Below, piece by piece: positions 7,667 to 15,587 of a DNA stretch of 26,958 bases. The notes beneath the pieces are model-generated. The model was not told the origin of the DNA, searched no databases, and saw only the letters and a list, made by a program, of their open reading frames with translations. The DNA lies in assembly GCA_005888335.1 (NCBI GenBank), contig VAWY01000171.1:1-26958 (forward strand). The letters are read 5' to 3'. Numbering within the stretch: the first letter of the stretch is position 1; every line of letters starts with the position of its first letter. The translations under genes were made by a program, and so were the position numbers. The stretch is from Actinomycetota bacterium (lineage in GTDB: Bacteria; Actinomycetota; Thermoleophilia; Solirubrobacterales; Solirubrobacteraceae).

Positions 7667-8146
7667 TTGCCCGCATCGAGTATCGCCGCCGCATCCCTGG
7701 CGCTATTCCTGGCGTTCGCCGCACCCGCCGGTGCGCAAGAGCGAACGATCGTCGCCGCCGGCACCGGCCAGGTCGCCGTCACGCCGACCGACCGCACCAG
7801 CAACGACGCGATCGCCGCGGCGGTCAAGCAGGCCTACGACGCGGCGCTGCCCACGGCGGTCGAGGACGGCCGCGAGGACGCGCAGCAGCTGGCGGCCGCG
7901 ACGGGCCTGACGCTTGGCGACCTGTTGACCGTGTCCAACGCGCCCAACGCGCCGTACTTCGGCCCCTTCGGCGGACCAGCCTTCGGCACCTTCGGCCCCG
8001 GCAAGTTCTGTGGAACGGTCCGCCGCGCGATCGTCAAGCGCACCAAGTCCGGGCGTTCCCGGATCGTCGGCCACCGCACGCGCCGCACGTGCCGAGTCCC
8101 GCCCTTCCAGGTCCGCCAGGTCACCCTGACCTTTGCGGTTCAGTGA
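7667..8146 (+). CDS. small secreted SIMPL (DUF541)-like protein
   Basis: About 159 residues with an N-terminal hydrophobic segment ending in AFAAPAGA-QE, a good Ala-x-Ala signal-peptidase site, so the protein is probably exported. The body resembles the SIMPL/DUF541 domain: GTGQVAVTP near the start, then an Ala-rich helix carrying EDAQQLAAATGLTLGDLLTVSNAP and a final strand VTLTFAVQ. Two cysteines (FCGTV and RTCRV) could form a disulfide. The start is uncertain: GAGGAG at 7656-7661 suits TTG at 7667 by spacing, while GTG at 7661 overlaps it. It is much shorter than typical SIMPL proteins (200 or more residues) because the N-terminal strand region is reduced. The role in the cell envelope is unknown. 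Confidence 0.6.
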   Translation: MPASSIAAASLALFLAFAAPAGAQERTIVAAGTGQVAVTPTDRTSNDAIAAAVKQAYDAALPTAVEDGREDAQQLAAATGLTLGDLLTVSNAPNAPYFGPFGGPAFGTFGPGKFCGTVRRAIVKRTKSGRSRIVGHRTRRTCRVPPFQVRQVTLTFAVQ

Positions 8147-8257
8147 ACCGCGTGCAGCCCGAACGCCGCCGCTGGTAGACCCGGATAGGGACGCCGGGAA
8201 CGTCGAAGCATGCCGGCGATAGGCCACGCGATCAGCAAGGTCAAGTCCGCTAAACCA

Positions 8258-9000
8258 ATGAGCCCCGAAGTGCCCTCAGGTCCGCGCGGACGCGACGGCG
8301 CACCAGCGCCGCTGCGTTCGCGCTCGTAGCGGTCGTCGTTGTCCCAGCTACCGGACACGCCAAGCGCGCGCATCCGCCGCACGCGCAGCCGCCGCTCCCG
8401 GCTCTGCAGCCCAAGAACGAGGCGGCGCGCCGGGCGCTCGCCCGCGAGCGCCTCGCTGTGGCCTTAATCAACCGCGCCGATCGGCACGTCAGCGCGACCG
8501 TTCGCGGTGCGCGATCGACGTGCGTCGGCCCGAGGCGACCTTTACGCACGACGCGCCCAGCGCGGCCGCCGTGAAGGCGATCGGGCTCCTGCGCCGCCCC
8601 GCGAGCCTCGAGGACCGCGTCGAGGAGAAGGCGCTCGAGTATCTCCCGGCCGAGGACGTCTACATCGACTGCGCGCGCGCGGCGCACACCGCTGGTGGTC
8701 GCTCGCTGCTCGTCGTCGTGGCCCGCAACACGAACCTCGCCCAGCCCGAGCCGGCGCGCTGCCTGGACGCGACGCACGCGCGGCTGTTGCAGTTGCTCGC
8801 ACACCAGTCGCGGCGCGTGAGCTCCACGGCGCTGAAGATTTTCGGCCAGCTGCGGTTCGGGCGCGAGCACGAGTCCACCGCCCCCCACGAGGGCGTGTTT
8901 GTTTTCGATCACAGCACGGCCGCCGTCGGCGGAGGGGGCGGCGGCGGCTCGCTCGAGGACTTCATGAAGCGCGGCGCCTTCATCTCGAGCGGCGACGAAA
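8258..9000 (+). pseudogene. relic of an exported protein, frameshifted and 3'-truncated
   Basis: One frame carries a signal peptide (RRRTSAAAFALVAVVVVPAT then GHA) and continues to about 8505. A second frame continues CAIDVRRPEATF, then ASLEDRVEEKALEYLPAEDV, YIDCARAAHTAG, LLVVVARNTNLAQPEPARC, and ends VFVFDHSTAAVGGGGGGG-SLEDFMKRGAFISSGDE. The poly-glycine run (about 8930-8948) is part of the coding sequence. The signal-peptide frame has no ATG of its own (a TAA lies just upstream), so the start is also broken; ATG 8258 is in another frame. At about 9000 the sequence changes to the antisense of a homoserine dehydrogenase, so the 3' end is lost. I recognise no family with a known function. Confidence 0.5.
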
Positions 9001-9484
9001 CGGTGGACTCGGCGCGGAACGCGTCCCCGCGGCTGCGCGCCAGCTCGGCGAGCTCGACCCCGCGCAAGGCGACGGGCCACTTGTTCGAGGTCACCACCGG
9101 GATGCCGCGCTGCAGCGCCTCGCGCATGTGCGCGACGCCCGGCTCGCCGTCGCCGGCGGGACTCGACGCCACTTCCACGAGAAGGTCGGCCTCGGTGGCG
9201 CGGAGCCCCTCGAGGGTGCTCGGCCAGCAGCGCACGCCGGGTTCCTCGGTGATCCCCGATCCACCCGAGCTGAGCCGGAGCACCGATGGCAGGTCGAGGC
9301 CGTGCTCGTCGGAGATGAACCCGTCTCGAGCGTTGGCGAGACCGACGACGGTGACGCGGACGCCGTAGTCGCGCGCGAGGCGCTGCGCCTGCGAATCGAG
9401 GGCGCGGGCGAGCCACTGACCCACCGTGCCGAAGCCGACCAGCCAGATCCGGAGGGGCGTCCGCGAGCTCGCCGGTTCAGGCAC
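8909..9484 (-). pseudogene. homoserine dehydrogenase-like protein, C-terminally truncated
   Basis: The N-terminal NAD(P)-binding half of a homoserine dehydrogenase-type oxidoreductase, an enzyme that reduces aspartate semialdehyde to homoserine. Visible features are WLVGFGTVGQWLARAL (Rossmann loop), DLLVEVASSPAGDGEPG, and IPVVTSNKWPVAL, the equivalent of the conserved TANK-P segment. Family homology stops after FRAESTV at about 9000; the normal continuation (MSGTPV and the catalytic domain) is missing, replaced by an out-of-context SSPLEM...SSSEPPPPPPP tail read from the neighbouring relic. At 191 residues it is about half normal length and lacks the substrate domain. The start is GTG at 9484, 18 nt after the acyl-CoA dehydrogenase stop on the same strand, so it was probably the last gene of that operon. 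Confidence 0.75.
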
Positions 9485-9502
9485 GCGTCAAGCCTCACCG
9501 CT

Positions 9503-10720
9503 CTAACGCAGCTCCGCCGACGTCTTCCGGAGCAGCTGGCGCGCGACGATCAAGAGCTGGATCTGCTGCGTGCCCTCGAAGATGTCGAGGATCTTGGCGT
9601 CGCGGGCCCACTTCTCCAGCAGCTCGTCCTCGCCGTAGCCGACGCCGCCGCACAGCTCGACGCAGCCGAGCGTCGCGTCCACAGCCGTGCGGCCCGCCTT
9701 CGCCTTGGCCATCGAGGCCTGCAGTGAGTTCGGGCGCGAGTTGTCCGCCATCCACGCGGCGTGCAGCGTCATCAGCCGGGCGGCCTCGTAGTCGGCCTCC
9801 ATCTGCAGGAAGCGCGCCGCCGCGGCGTGCTGGCAGTGCGCGGGTCGGTCGTAGTCGATCGCGACTCCGACGTCCGCGAGGCGCCGGCGCGTCTCCTCGA
9901 GCGCCGCGCGCGTGACGCCCACGGCCATTCCGGCGACGAGCGGTCGCGTGTTGTCGAACGTCTGCATCGCGCCGGCGAAGCCCTGCTTGGAGTCGATCTC
10001 CGGGCTGCCGAGCATGTCGTCCTTGTGCACGCGGCAGTTCTCGAGCCGGAAGTTCGCCGTGTCCGAGGCGCGGATCCCGAGCTTCTTCTCCAGGCGCTCA
10101 AGGATCAGGCCCGGGTTGTCGCGCTCGACGACGAACGACTTGATCGCCGCGCGGCCCTTGCTGCGGTCGAGCGAGGCCCACACGACGACGAGGTCCGCGC
10201 GCTCGCCCGAGGTGACGAAGATCTTCTCGCCGTTGAGCACGTAGTGGTCGCCGTCGCGCTCGGCGGTCGTGCGGATGGCGGCGGAGTCCGAACCGGCCTC
10301 GGGCTCGGTGATCGCCATCGCCGCCCAGCGGCCCTCGTAGCGCTCGAGCTGCTCGGGCGTGGCGACCGACGCGATCGCGGAGTTGCCGAGGCCCTGGCGC
10401 GGCAGCGTGAGCAGCAGGCCGACGTCGCCCCAGCACATCTCGATCACGCCGAGCACCGTCGACAGATTGGCGCCGTTGCGGTTGCCGGTCTGCTCGCCGT
10501 TCGCGCTCGCGTCGCGGCGCACGCCGGTGGCGCCCGGGGCGCCCATGTCGCTGCCGGCGTTCGTGCCGTCGATCAGCGCCGCGAGCATGTCGAGCTCCTT
10601 GGGATAGGCGTGCTCGGCGCGGTCGTACTTGCGCGAGATCGGCCGCAGCACCTCGGTCGCGACCTGATGCGCCCGCGCGACGAGCGGGCCGAACTTCTTC
10701 GGAGTCTCGAGGTTGATCAT
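9503..10720 (-). CDS. acyl-CoA dehydrogenase
   Basis: A 405-residue FAD flavoenzyme that oxidises acyl-CoA to trans-2-enoyl-CoA, the first step of beta-oxidation. It has the whole ACAD plan: an N-terminal helical domain, the signature WAAMAITEPEAGSDSAAIRT, a middle beta domain (GEKIFVTSGERADLVVVWAS), and a C-terminal helical domain with CGGVGYGEDELLEKWARDAK and ILDIFEGTQQIQ. The Glu in EGTQQ (about residue 382) is the expected catalytic base. It ends the minus-strand operon of intact genes, starting 19 nt after the preceding acyl-CoA dehydrogenase stop; the ribosome-binding site is weak, so translation is probably coupled. The substrate chain length cannot be read from sequence. Confidence 0.92.
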   Translation of the reverse strand: MINLETPKKFGPLVARAHQVATEVLRPISRKYDRAEHAYPKELDMLAALIDGTNAGSDMGAPGATGVRRDASANGEQTGNRNGANLSTVLGVIEMCWGDVGLLLTLPRQGLGNSAIASVATPEQLERYEGRWAAMAITEPEAGSDSAAIRTTAERDGDHYVLNGEKIFVTSGERADLVVVWASLDRSKGRAAIKSFVVERDNPGLILERLEKKLGIRASDTANFRLENCRVHKDDMLGSPEIDSKQGFAGAMQTFDNTRPLVAGMAVGVTRAALEETRRRLADVGVAIDYDRPAHCQHAAAARFLQMEADYEAARLMTLHAAWMADNSRPNSLQASMAKAKAGRTAVDATLGCVELCGGVGYGEDELLEKWARDAKILDIFEGTQQIQLLIVARQLLRKTSAELR

Positions 10721-10739
10721 CGCCGTCGTTTCCCCGCGC

Positions 10740-12056
10740 TCAGACGAGGAGGGCGCCCTCCATCACGCCCGCTGACCGCAGGTCCCGGTACCAGCGCTCG
10801 ACCGGGTGCTCCTTGACGTAGCCGTGACCCCCGAGCAGCTGTACGCCGTCGGAGCCGATCTTCATCCCGCGCTCGGCGCACAGCCGGCGCGCGAGCGCCG
10901 CCTCGCGCGCGAAGTCCTTGCCGGTGTCGGCACGACCCGCGGCCCGGTAGGTGGCCAGCCGCATGCCGTCGAGCTCGACGCCGATGTCGGCGACCATGAA
11001 CGCGACCGCCTGGCGGTGCGAGATCGGCTCGCCGAACGCGACGCGATCGTTGACGTAGGGGATGACGTAGTCGAGCACGGCCTGCGCGGTGCCGACCGCG
11101 AGCGCGCACCACGCGATGCGCCCGCGCGCGACGCACTCGGAGTAGACCCTCGGGTCGCCCTGCGCGAGCAGCGCGCCGGCGGGCACGTTCACCGCCTCGA
11201 GGATCAGGCGCGAGGTCGCCGCCGCGCGCACGCCCATCGCGGGCTCGGGCTCGGTCGAGACGCCCGCGCTCCCCGACTCGACGAGGAAGAGCGCGGGGCC
11301 GCGTCCCTCGATGCTCGCGCCGACGACGAACAGCTCCGCGTCGCGCCCGCGGGGCACGAGCGACTTGACCCCGTCGAGCACGTAGCCGCCGCCGGCGGGT
11401 CGCGCCGTGGTGGCGGGCGCCATCGGGTTGAAGATCGCGCGCGCCTCGAGCAGCGCCAGCGCCGCTGCGGGGACGTCGTCGCCGACGAACGCCGGGAGGT
11501 AGGTGGCCTGCTGGTCGGCGTCGCCCCAGAGCGCGAGCGCCGTCGCGACGCCGGCCGGCGCGAGCGCGGCCACCGACAGGCCCATGTCGCCGCGCGCGAG
11601 CATCTCGGCCGCCAGCACGCTGGTCACGGCCGAGCGATCGCTGACCGCGCCGCCGAGCTCCTCCGGCACGCCGAGCGTCGTCACGCCGAGCTCGACGCTC
11701 TTGGCGAGCAGCTCGGCCGGCGCCTGGCAGGCGGCGTCGGCGTCCAGCGCCGCGGGGCGCAGCTCGTCCATGGCGAACGCGGCGAACGCCTCGCGCAGCA
11801 TCTGCTGCTCGTCGTCGGGCGTGACGTCGAAGAGGCCGCTGCCCCGCGCTGGCGCGAGCCGCGCCGGCGCGGCGAGGCGGTTGACCGCCGTGAAGGCCCG
11901 GTTCGCGGCCCCGGCCGCGCGGAAGCCGTTCTTGCTCGCGCTGTAGATCGCCCGCTCGGCGCGCTCGCGCAGCCCGAAGCGGTCGAGCAGCTCGAGGCCG
12001 GCGACGCGGGTGAGCACGCGCAGGCCGGCCTCCATCCCTTTGTCCGCGACGCTCAT
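10740..12056 (-). CDS. acyl-CoA dehydrogenase family protein, divergent
   Basis: A 438-residue acyl-CoA dehydrogenase-like protein. A Lys/Ala/Arg-rich lead-in of about 80 residues comes before the N-terminal ACAD domain (DEQQMLREAFAAFAMDELRP, LGVTTLGVPEELGG). The middle domain is poor in the usual T-E-P signature, reading LALLEARAIFNPMAPATTAR. The C-terminal helices are recognisable (DRVAFGEPISHRQAVAFMVA; QLLGGHGYVKEHPVERWYRD). The chain ends in VMEGALLV, with the Glu-Gly of the catalytic region present but the usual TNEIQ stretch and last helix missing. The ATG overlaps the maoC stop (ATGA at 12053-12056). Pairing of two ACADs in one operon suggests a heteromeric enzyme, as known for several steroid/fatty-acid ACADs; this is inference. 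Confidence 0.82.
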   Translation of the reverse strand: MSVADKGMEAGLRVLTRVAGLELLDRFGLRERAERAIYSASKNGFRAAGAANRAFTAVNRLAAPARLAPARGSGLFDVTPDDEQQMLREAFAAFAMDELRPAALDADAACQAPAELLAKSVELGVTTLGVPEELGGAVSDRSAVTSVLAAEMLARGDMGLSVAALAPAGVATALALWGDADQQATYLPAFVGDDVPAAALALLEARAIFNPMAPATTARPAGGGYVLDGVKSLVPRGRDAELFVVGASIEGRGPALFLVESGSAGVSTEPEPAMGVRAAATSRLILEAVNVPAGALLAQGDPRVYSECVARGRIAWCALAVGTAQAVLDYVIPYVNDRVAFGEPISHRQAVAFMVADIGVELDGMRLATYRAAGRADTGKDFAREAALARRLCAERGMKIGSDGVQLLGGHGYVKEHPVERWYRDLRSAGVMEGALLV

Positions 12057-12904
12057 GACCTCTTGCTCCCGAGCGGCTCGACGGCACCGTCGAGGTGGCG
12101 GTCCTCTCCGCGGACGGCGCGCACGGCAAAGCGGATCCGCCGGCCGTCCTGCTCGCTTCCGAACGCGACCGTGGACGGCAGCAGGATCGGCCGGCGGAAG
12201 CGCACGTCGACGGCGTACGCGTCCGGCAGCCGCGACTCGAGCGCGGCCAGGCCCCGCGCCTTCGTCCACATGCCGTGCGCGATCGCGCGCGGGAAGCCGA
12301 GCGCGCGCGCGGTGAGCGGGTGCAGGTGGATCGGGTTGCGGTCGCCGGAGACGGAGGCGTAGCGGCGGCCGAGGTCGCCCGGCAGCCGCCACTGCGCCAC
12401 GCCCTCGGGCGCGCTCGCCTCTTCGTCGCGGCCGTCGCGCTCGCCGGATCCGCCGCCGCGGTGCAGGATCGTGCTGACGCCGTTCCAGACGAGCTGCTCG
12501 CCGACGCGCGCCTCGGTGAGGATCGAGAACGTCCGCCCCTTGGGATGCGGCTCGAGGTCGGCGACGCGAACGCGCAGGCCGAGCGTCTCGCCGATCGCGA
12601 TCGGCCGGCGCTGCTCGATGCGGTTGCGCAGGTGCACGAGGCCCATCGCTGCGAAGGGGAAGTCCCCGGCGGTCATCAGCTCCATGTGCAGCGGGAACGC
12701 GAGCACGTGGGGATACGTCGCCGGCAGCGTGCCGCGCAGCGTGAAGGCGCACACGCGGGCGTAGGCCGCGAGGCGGTCCGCGTCCGGGGTGAGCTCGCGC
12801 TCGAGTTCGCGGTCGGGCAGCTCGCCGCCGCCGCCGGCGACGAACGGCAGTCGCGAGGCGCCGGGGATCAGCGGCACGGCCGCCTTGACGTAGCTGGTCA
12901 GCAT
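12053..12904 (-). CDS. MaoC-family (R)-enoyl-CoA hydratase, HtdX-like
   Basis: A 283-residue double-hotdog dehydratase/hydratase that adds water to 2-enoyl-CoA. The C-terminal hotdog has the hydratase-2 motif YASVSGDRNPIHLHPLTA, with the catalytic Asp and His in GDRNPIH, followed by GFPRAIAHGMW. The N-terminal half (residues about 60-150, HVLAFPLHMELMTAGDFPFA) is the second, non-catalytic hotdog. The ATG at 12904 lies 2 nt after the fabG stop, and its own stop overlaps the next gene by 4 nt. Its place beside a large FabG and a thiolase is the same as htdX (Rv0241c) next to fabG4 and fadA2 in mycobacteria, from memory of that locus, which supports a fatty acyl-CoA role. Confidence 0.87.
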   Translation of the reverse strand: MLTSYVKAAVPLIPGASRLPFVAGGGGELPDRELERELTPDADRLAAYARVCAFTLRGTLPATYPHVLAFPLHMELMTAGDFPFAAMGLVHLRNRIEQRRPIAIGETLGLRVRVADLEPHPKGRTFSILTEARVGEQLVWNGVSTILHRGGGSGERDGRDEEASAPEGVAQWRLPGDLGRRYASVSGDRNPIHLHPLTARALGFPRAIAHGMWTKARGLAALESRLPDAYAVDVRFRRPILLPSTVAFGSEQDGRRIRFAVRAVRGEDRHLDGAVEPLGSKRS

Positions 12905-12906
12905 GC

Positions 12907-14310
12907 TCACGCTCCGATCAGGCTCTGGCCGCAGACGCGCACGACGTTGCCGGTCACGCCCGCCGACGCGGGGCCGGCGAGCCAGGCGACCGTCTCGGCG
13001 ACGTCGACCGGCAGGCCGCCCTGGCGCATCTGGTTCATCCGCCGCCCCGCCTCGCGGATCGCGACCGGCATGCTCGCCGTCATGCGCGTCTCGATGAAGC
13101 CGGGGGCGACCGCGTTGATCGTGATGCCGCGCTCGCGCAGCCGCGGTGCCATCGACTGCACGCGCCCGATCACGCCCGCCTTCGAGGTCGAGTAGTTGGT
13201 CTGTCCCGCGTTGCCGGCGATGCCGCTGATCGAGGAGACGCCGACGAGCGCGCCACCCTCGCGCAGGAGCCCGCCGTCGAGCAGCGCGGCGTCGATGCGC
13301 TCGGCGCTGCTGAGGTTGACGTCGATCACGAGGTCCCACGTGTCGCGCGGCATCCGCCCGAGCGTCTTGTCGCGGGTGATGCCGGCGTTGTGGACGACGA
13401 CGTCGAGCCCATCGTGCTCCTTCTTGACGTGCTCGGCGATCGCCGCGGGCGCGCCGGCCTCGGTGATGTCGAGCTCGAGCGCCGAGCCGCCGATCCGCTC
13501 GACGACCTCGGCCAGCTCGCCGCCGACCGCGGGGACGTCGAGGCCGATCACGTGCGCGCCGTCGCGCGCGAGCGTCTCGGCGATCGCCTCGCCGATCCCG
13601 CGCGCCGCGCCCGTGACGAGCGCGACGCGGCCGGCGAGCGGGCGATCCCAGTCGACCTCCGGGCGGCGGCCGCTCGGCCCGATGCGCACGACCTGGCCGG
13701 ACACGTAGGCCGAGCGCGGCGAGAGGAAGAAGCGCAGCGTCGAGGCCAGCTCGTCCTCGCCCCCGGGCGCGACGAGCACGAGCTGCGCCGTCGCGCCGTC
13801 GCGAAGCTCCTTGCCCACCGCGCGCGTGAAGCCTTCGAGCGCGCGCTGCGCGGTCGCCGCGCGCGGCTCGTCGCAGGCCTCGGGCGGCGTGCCCAGCACG
13901 ACCACGCGCCCGCAGCGCGCCACGCGCCTGATCGTCGGTCCGAAGAAGGCATGCAGCTCACCGAGCCGGCCGCTCTCGGCGATCCCGGTCGCGTCGAAGA
14001 CGAGCGCCTTGAAGCGCTCCTCGGACGGCGCGTCGGCGTTCCACACCGACGCGTCCGCGCCCGCGTCCGCGAGCGCCTGGCGCAGCGGCTCGTCGAGCGC
14101 GCTCGCCACGTCGACGCTCGCTCCGGCGAGCACGCTCGCGATCGCGCGTGCGAGCCGCCCGCCGGGCGCGGCGCCGAGCATGACCTTCCCCGTGATCACG
14201 GGCTGCCCGGGCGCGTAGCGCTCGAGCTCGACGGGCGTCGGCAGGCCGACGCGCGGCGCGAGCAGCCGCCCGAGCGGGGAGTTGACCACCTGCGCGTACC
14301 GGTCGCTCAT
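12907..14310 (-). CDS. fabG4: high-molecular-weight 3-oxoacyl reductase, FabG4-like
   Basis: A 467-residue two-domain short-chain dehydrogenase. The C-terminal half (from about residue 225) is a normal SDR: VTGAARGIGEAIAETLARDG cofactor loop, NAG (VVHNAGITRDKTLG), the Ser of VSSISGIAG, and the catalytic pair in NYSTSK (about residue 372). The N-terminal half is a degenerate Rossmann domain (residues about 40-200) without the glycine loop. This is the layout of mycobacterial FabG4 (HMwFabG), which reduces 3-oxoacyl-CoA and 3-oxoacyl-ACP with NADH preference. Start and stop overlap or nearly touch neighbouring genes (ATGA with thiolase; 2 nt to maoC). In the operon it would interconvert 3-hydroxyacyl-CoA and 3-oxoacyl-CoA between hydratase and thiolase. 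Confidence 0.88.
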   Translation of the reverse strand: MSDRYAQVVNSPLGRLLAPRVGLPTPVELERYAPGQPVITGKVMLGAAPGGRLARAIASVLAGASVDVASALDEPLRQALADAGADASVWNADAPSEERFKALVFDATGIAESGRLGELHAFFGPTIRRVARCGRVVVLGTPPEACDEPRAATAQRALEGFTRAVGKELRDGATAQLVLVAPGGEDELASTLRFFLSPRSAYVSGQVVRIGPSGRRPEVDWDRPLAGRVALVTGAARGIGEAIAETLARDGAHVIGLDVPAVGGELAEVVERIGGSALELDITEAGAPAAIAEHVKKEHDGLDVVVHNAGITRDKTLGRMPRDTWDLVIDVNLSSAERIDAALLDGGLLREGGALVGVSSISGIAGNAGQTNYSTSKAGVIGRVQSMAPRLRERGITINAVAPGFIETRMTASMPVAIREAGRRMNQMRQGGLPVDVAETVAWLAGPASAGVTGNVVRVCGQSLIGA

Positions 14311-15587
14311 GCTGCCTCCAGGATCGCGACGACGCCCTGCCCGCCGGCCGCGCAGATGCTGATCGCGCCGCGGCCCTCGCCGCGCTCGTGCAGCGCCTTC
14401 GCCAGCGCCGCGACGATGCGCCCGCCCGTGGCGGCGAAGGGGTGGCCGGCGGCGAGCGAGCCGCCGTTGACGTTGAGCTTCTTGCGGTCGATCGAGCCGA
14501 GCGGCTCGTCGAGGCCGAGGCGCTCCCGGCAGAACACCGGGTCCTCCCACGCCTTGAGCGTCGAGAGCACCTGGGCGGCGAACGCCTCGTGGATCTCGTA
14601 GAGGTCGAAGTCCTGCAGCGCAAGCCCCTCGCGCGCCAGCATCCGCGGCATCGCGTAGGCGGGCGCCATGAGCAGGCCCTCCTCGCCGTCCACGTAGCTC
14701 ACGGCGGCCGTCTCGCCCGTCGTCCAGTAGGCGAGGATCGGCAGGTCGCGCTCCCTGGCCCACTCCTCACTGGCCAGCAGCACGACCGCGGCGCCGTCGG
14801 ACAGCGGCGTCGAGTTGCCGGCGGTCATCGTGCCGTCCTCGCCGCCGAAGACGGGCTTGAGTTTGGCGAGCTTCTCGGCGGTCGAGTCGGGGCGCAGGTT
14901 CTGGTCGCGCTCGAGCCCCAGGTACGGCTGCACGAGGTCGTCGGTGAACCCGCGCTCGTAGGCCGCGGCGAGGTTCTGGTGGCTGCGCGCCGCGAGCTCG
15001 TCCTGCTCGGCGCGCGTGACGCCCCACTTGCGGGCGGTGATCGCCTGGTGCTCGCCCATCGACAGCCCCGTGCGCGGCTCCTCGTTGCGCGGGATCGCCG
15101 GGACGACGTGCTGCGGGCGGATCCTCGCCAGCGCCCGCAGGCGAGAGGCGTTCGACTTGGCCGCGTTGGCCTCGAGCAGGATCCGGCGCAGGTCCTCGTT
15201 GAGCGCGATCGGCGCGTCGGAGGTCGTGTCGACGCCGCCGGCGATCCCTGACTCGATCTGGCCGAGCGCGATCTTGTTGGCGACGAGCATCGTCGCCTCG
15301 AGGCCGGTGCCGCACGCCTGCTGCAGGTCGTAGGCGGGCGTCTCGGGCGCGAGCCGGCTTCCGAGCACGCATTCGCGGGCGAGGTTGAAGTCGCGGCTGT
15401 GCTTGAGGACCGCGCCCGCGGCGAACTCCCCCAGGCGCTCGCCCTCCAGCCCGAAGCGCGCGACGAGCCCGTCGAGCGCGGCCGTGAGCATGTCCTGGTT
15501 GGAGGCGTTCGCGTACGCGCTGTTGGAGCGCGCGAACGGTATGCGGGTGCCGCCGACGATCGCGACGCGGCGGGGGTTGTCTGTCAT
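14307..15587 (-). CDS. acetyl-CoA C-acyltransferase (thiolase), FadA2/FadI-like
   Basis: A 426-residue thiolase that cleaves 3-oxoacyl-CoA with CoA to give acetyl-CoA and a shortened acyl-CoA. The nucleophilic Cys is in DLQQACGTGLEA (about residue 92). The other conserved loops are YEIHEAFAAQVL, LNVNGGSLAAGHPFAATGGR with the catalytic His, and ICAAGGQGVVAILE with the second Cys near the C-terminus. The start ATG has GAGGAG 8-13 nt upstream and overlaps the tetR stop (ATGA). Slight extra length against ordinary thiolases (about 390 residues) matches the FadI / mycobacterial FadA2 subgroup. Confidence 0.9.
   Translation of the reverse strand: MTDNPRRVAIVGGTRIPFARSNSAYANASNQDMLTAALDGLVARFGLEGERLGEFAAGAVLKHSRDFNLARECVLGSRLAPETPAYDLQQACGTGLEATMLVANKIALGQIESGIAGGVDTTSDAPIALNEDLRRILLEANAAKSNASRLRALARIRPQHVVPAIPRNEEPRTGLSMGEHQAITARKWGVTRAEQDELAARSHQNLAAAYERGFTDDLVQPYLGLERDQNLRPDSTAEKLAKLKPVFGGEDGTMTAGNSTPLSDGAAVVLLASEEWARERDLPILAYWTTGETAAVSYVDGEEGLLMAPAYAMPRMLAREGLALQDFDLYEIHEAFAAQVLSTLKAWEDPVFCRERLGLDEPLGSIDRKKLNVNGGSLAAGHPFAATGGRIVAALAKALHERGEGRGAISICAAGGQGVVAILEAA

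Noticed and set aside
8930..8950. GGC/GGA repeat as a possible microsatellite
   Set aside because: It encodes poly-glycine in phase with the exported-protein relic, so it is coding sequence rather than an independent repeat.
10740..12752. 670-residue fused protein joining acyl-CoA dehydrogenase with an upstream stretch
   Set aside because: The part upstream of 12056 is a shadow of maoC; the ATG with 4-nt overlap at 12054-12056 is the natural start.
12053..13339. 428-residue extended version of the MaoC gene
   Set aside because: The extension is antisense-free but overlaps fabG in another frame and is Arg-rich; the ATG at 12904, 2 nt after the fabG stop, is the proper start.
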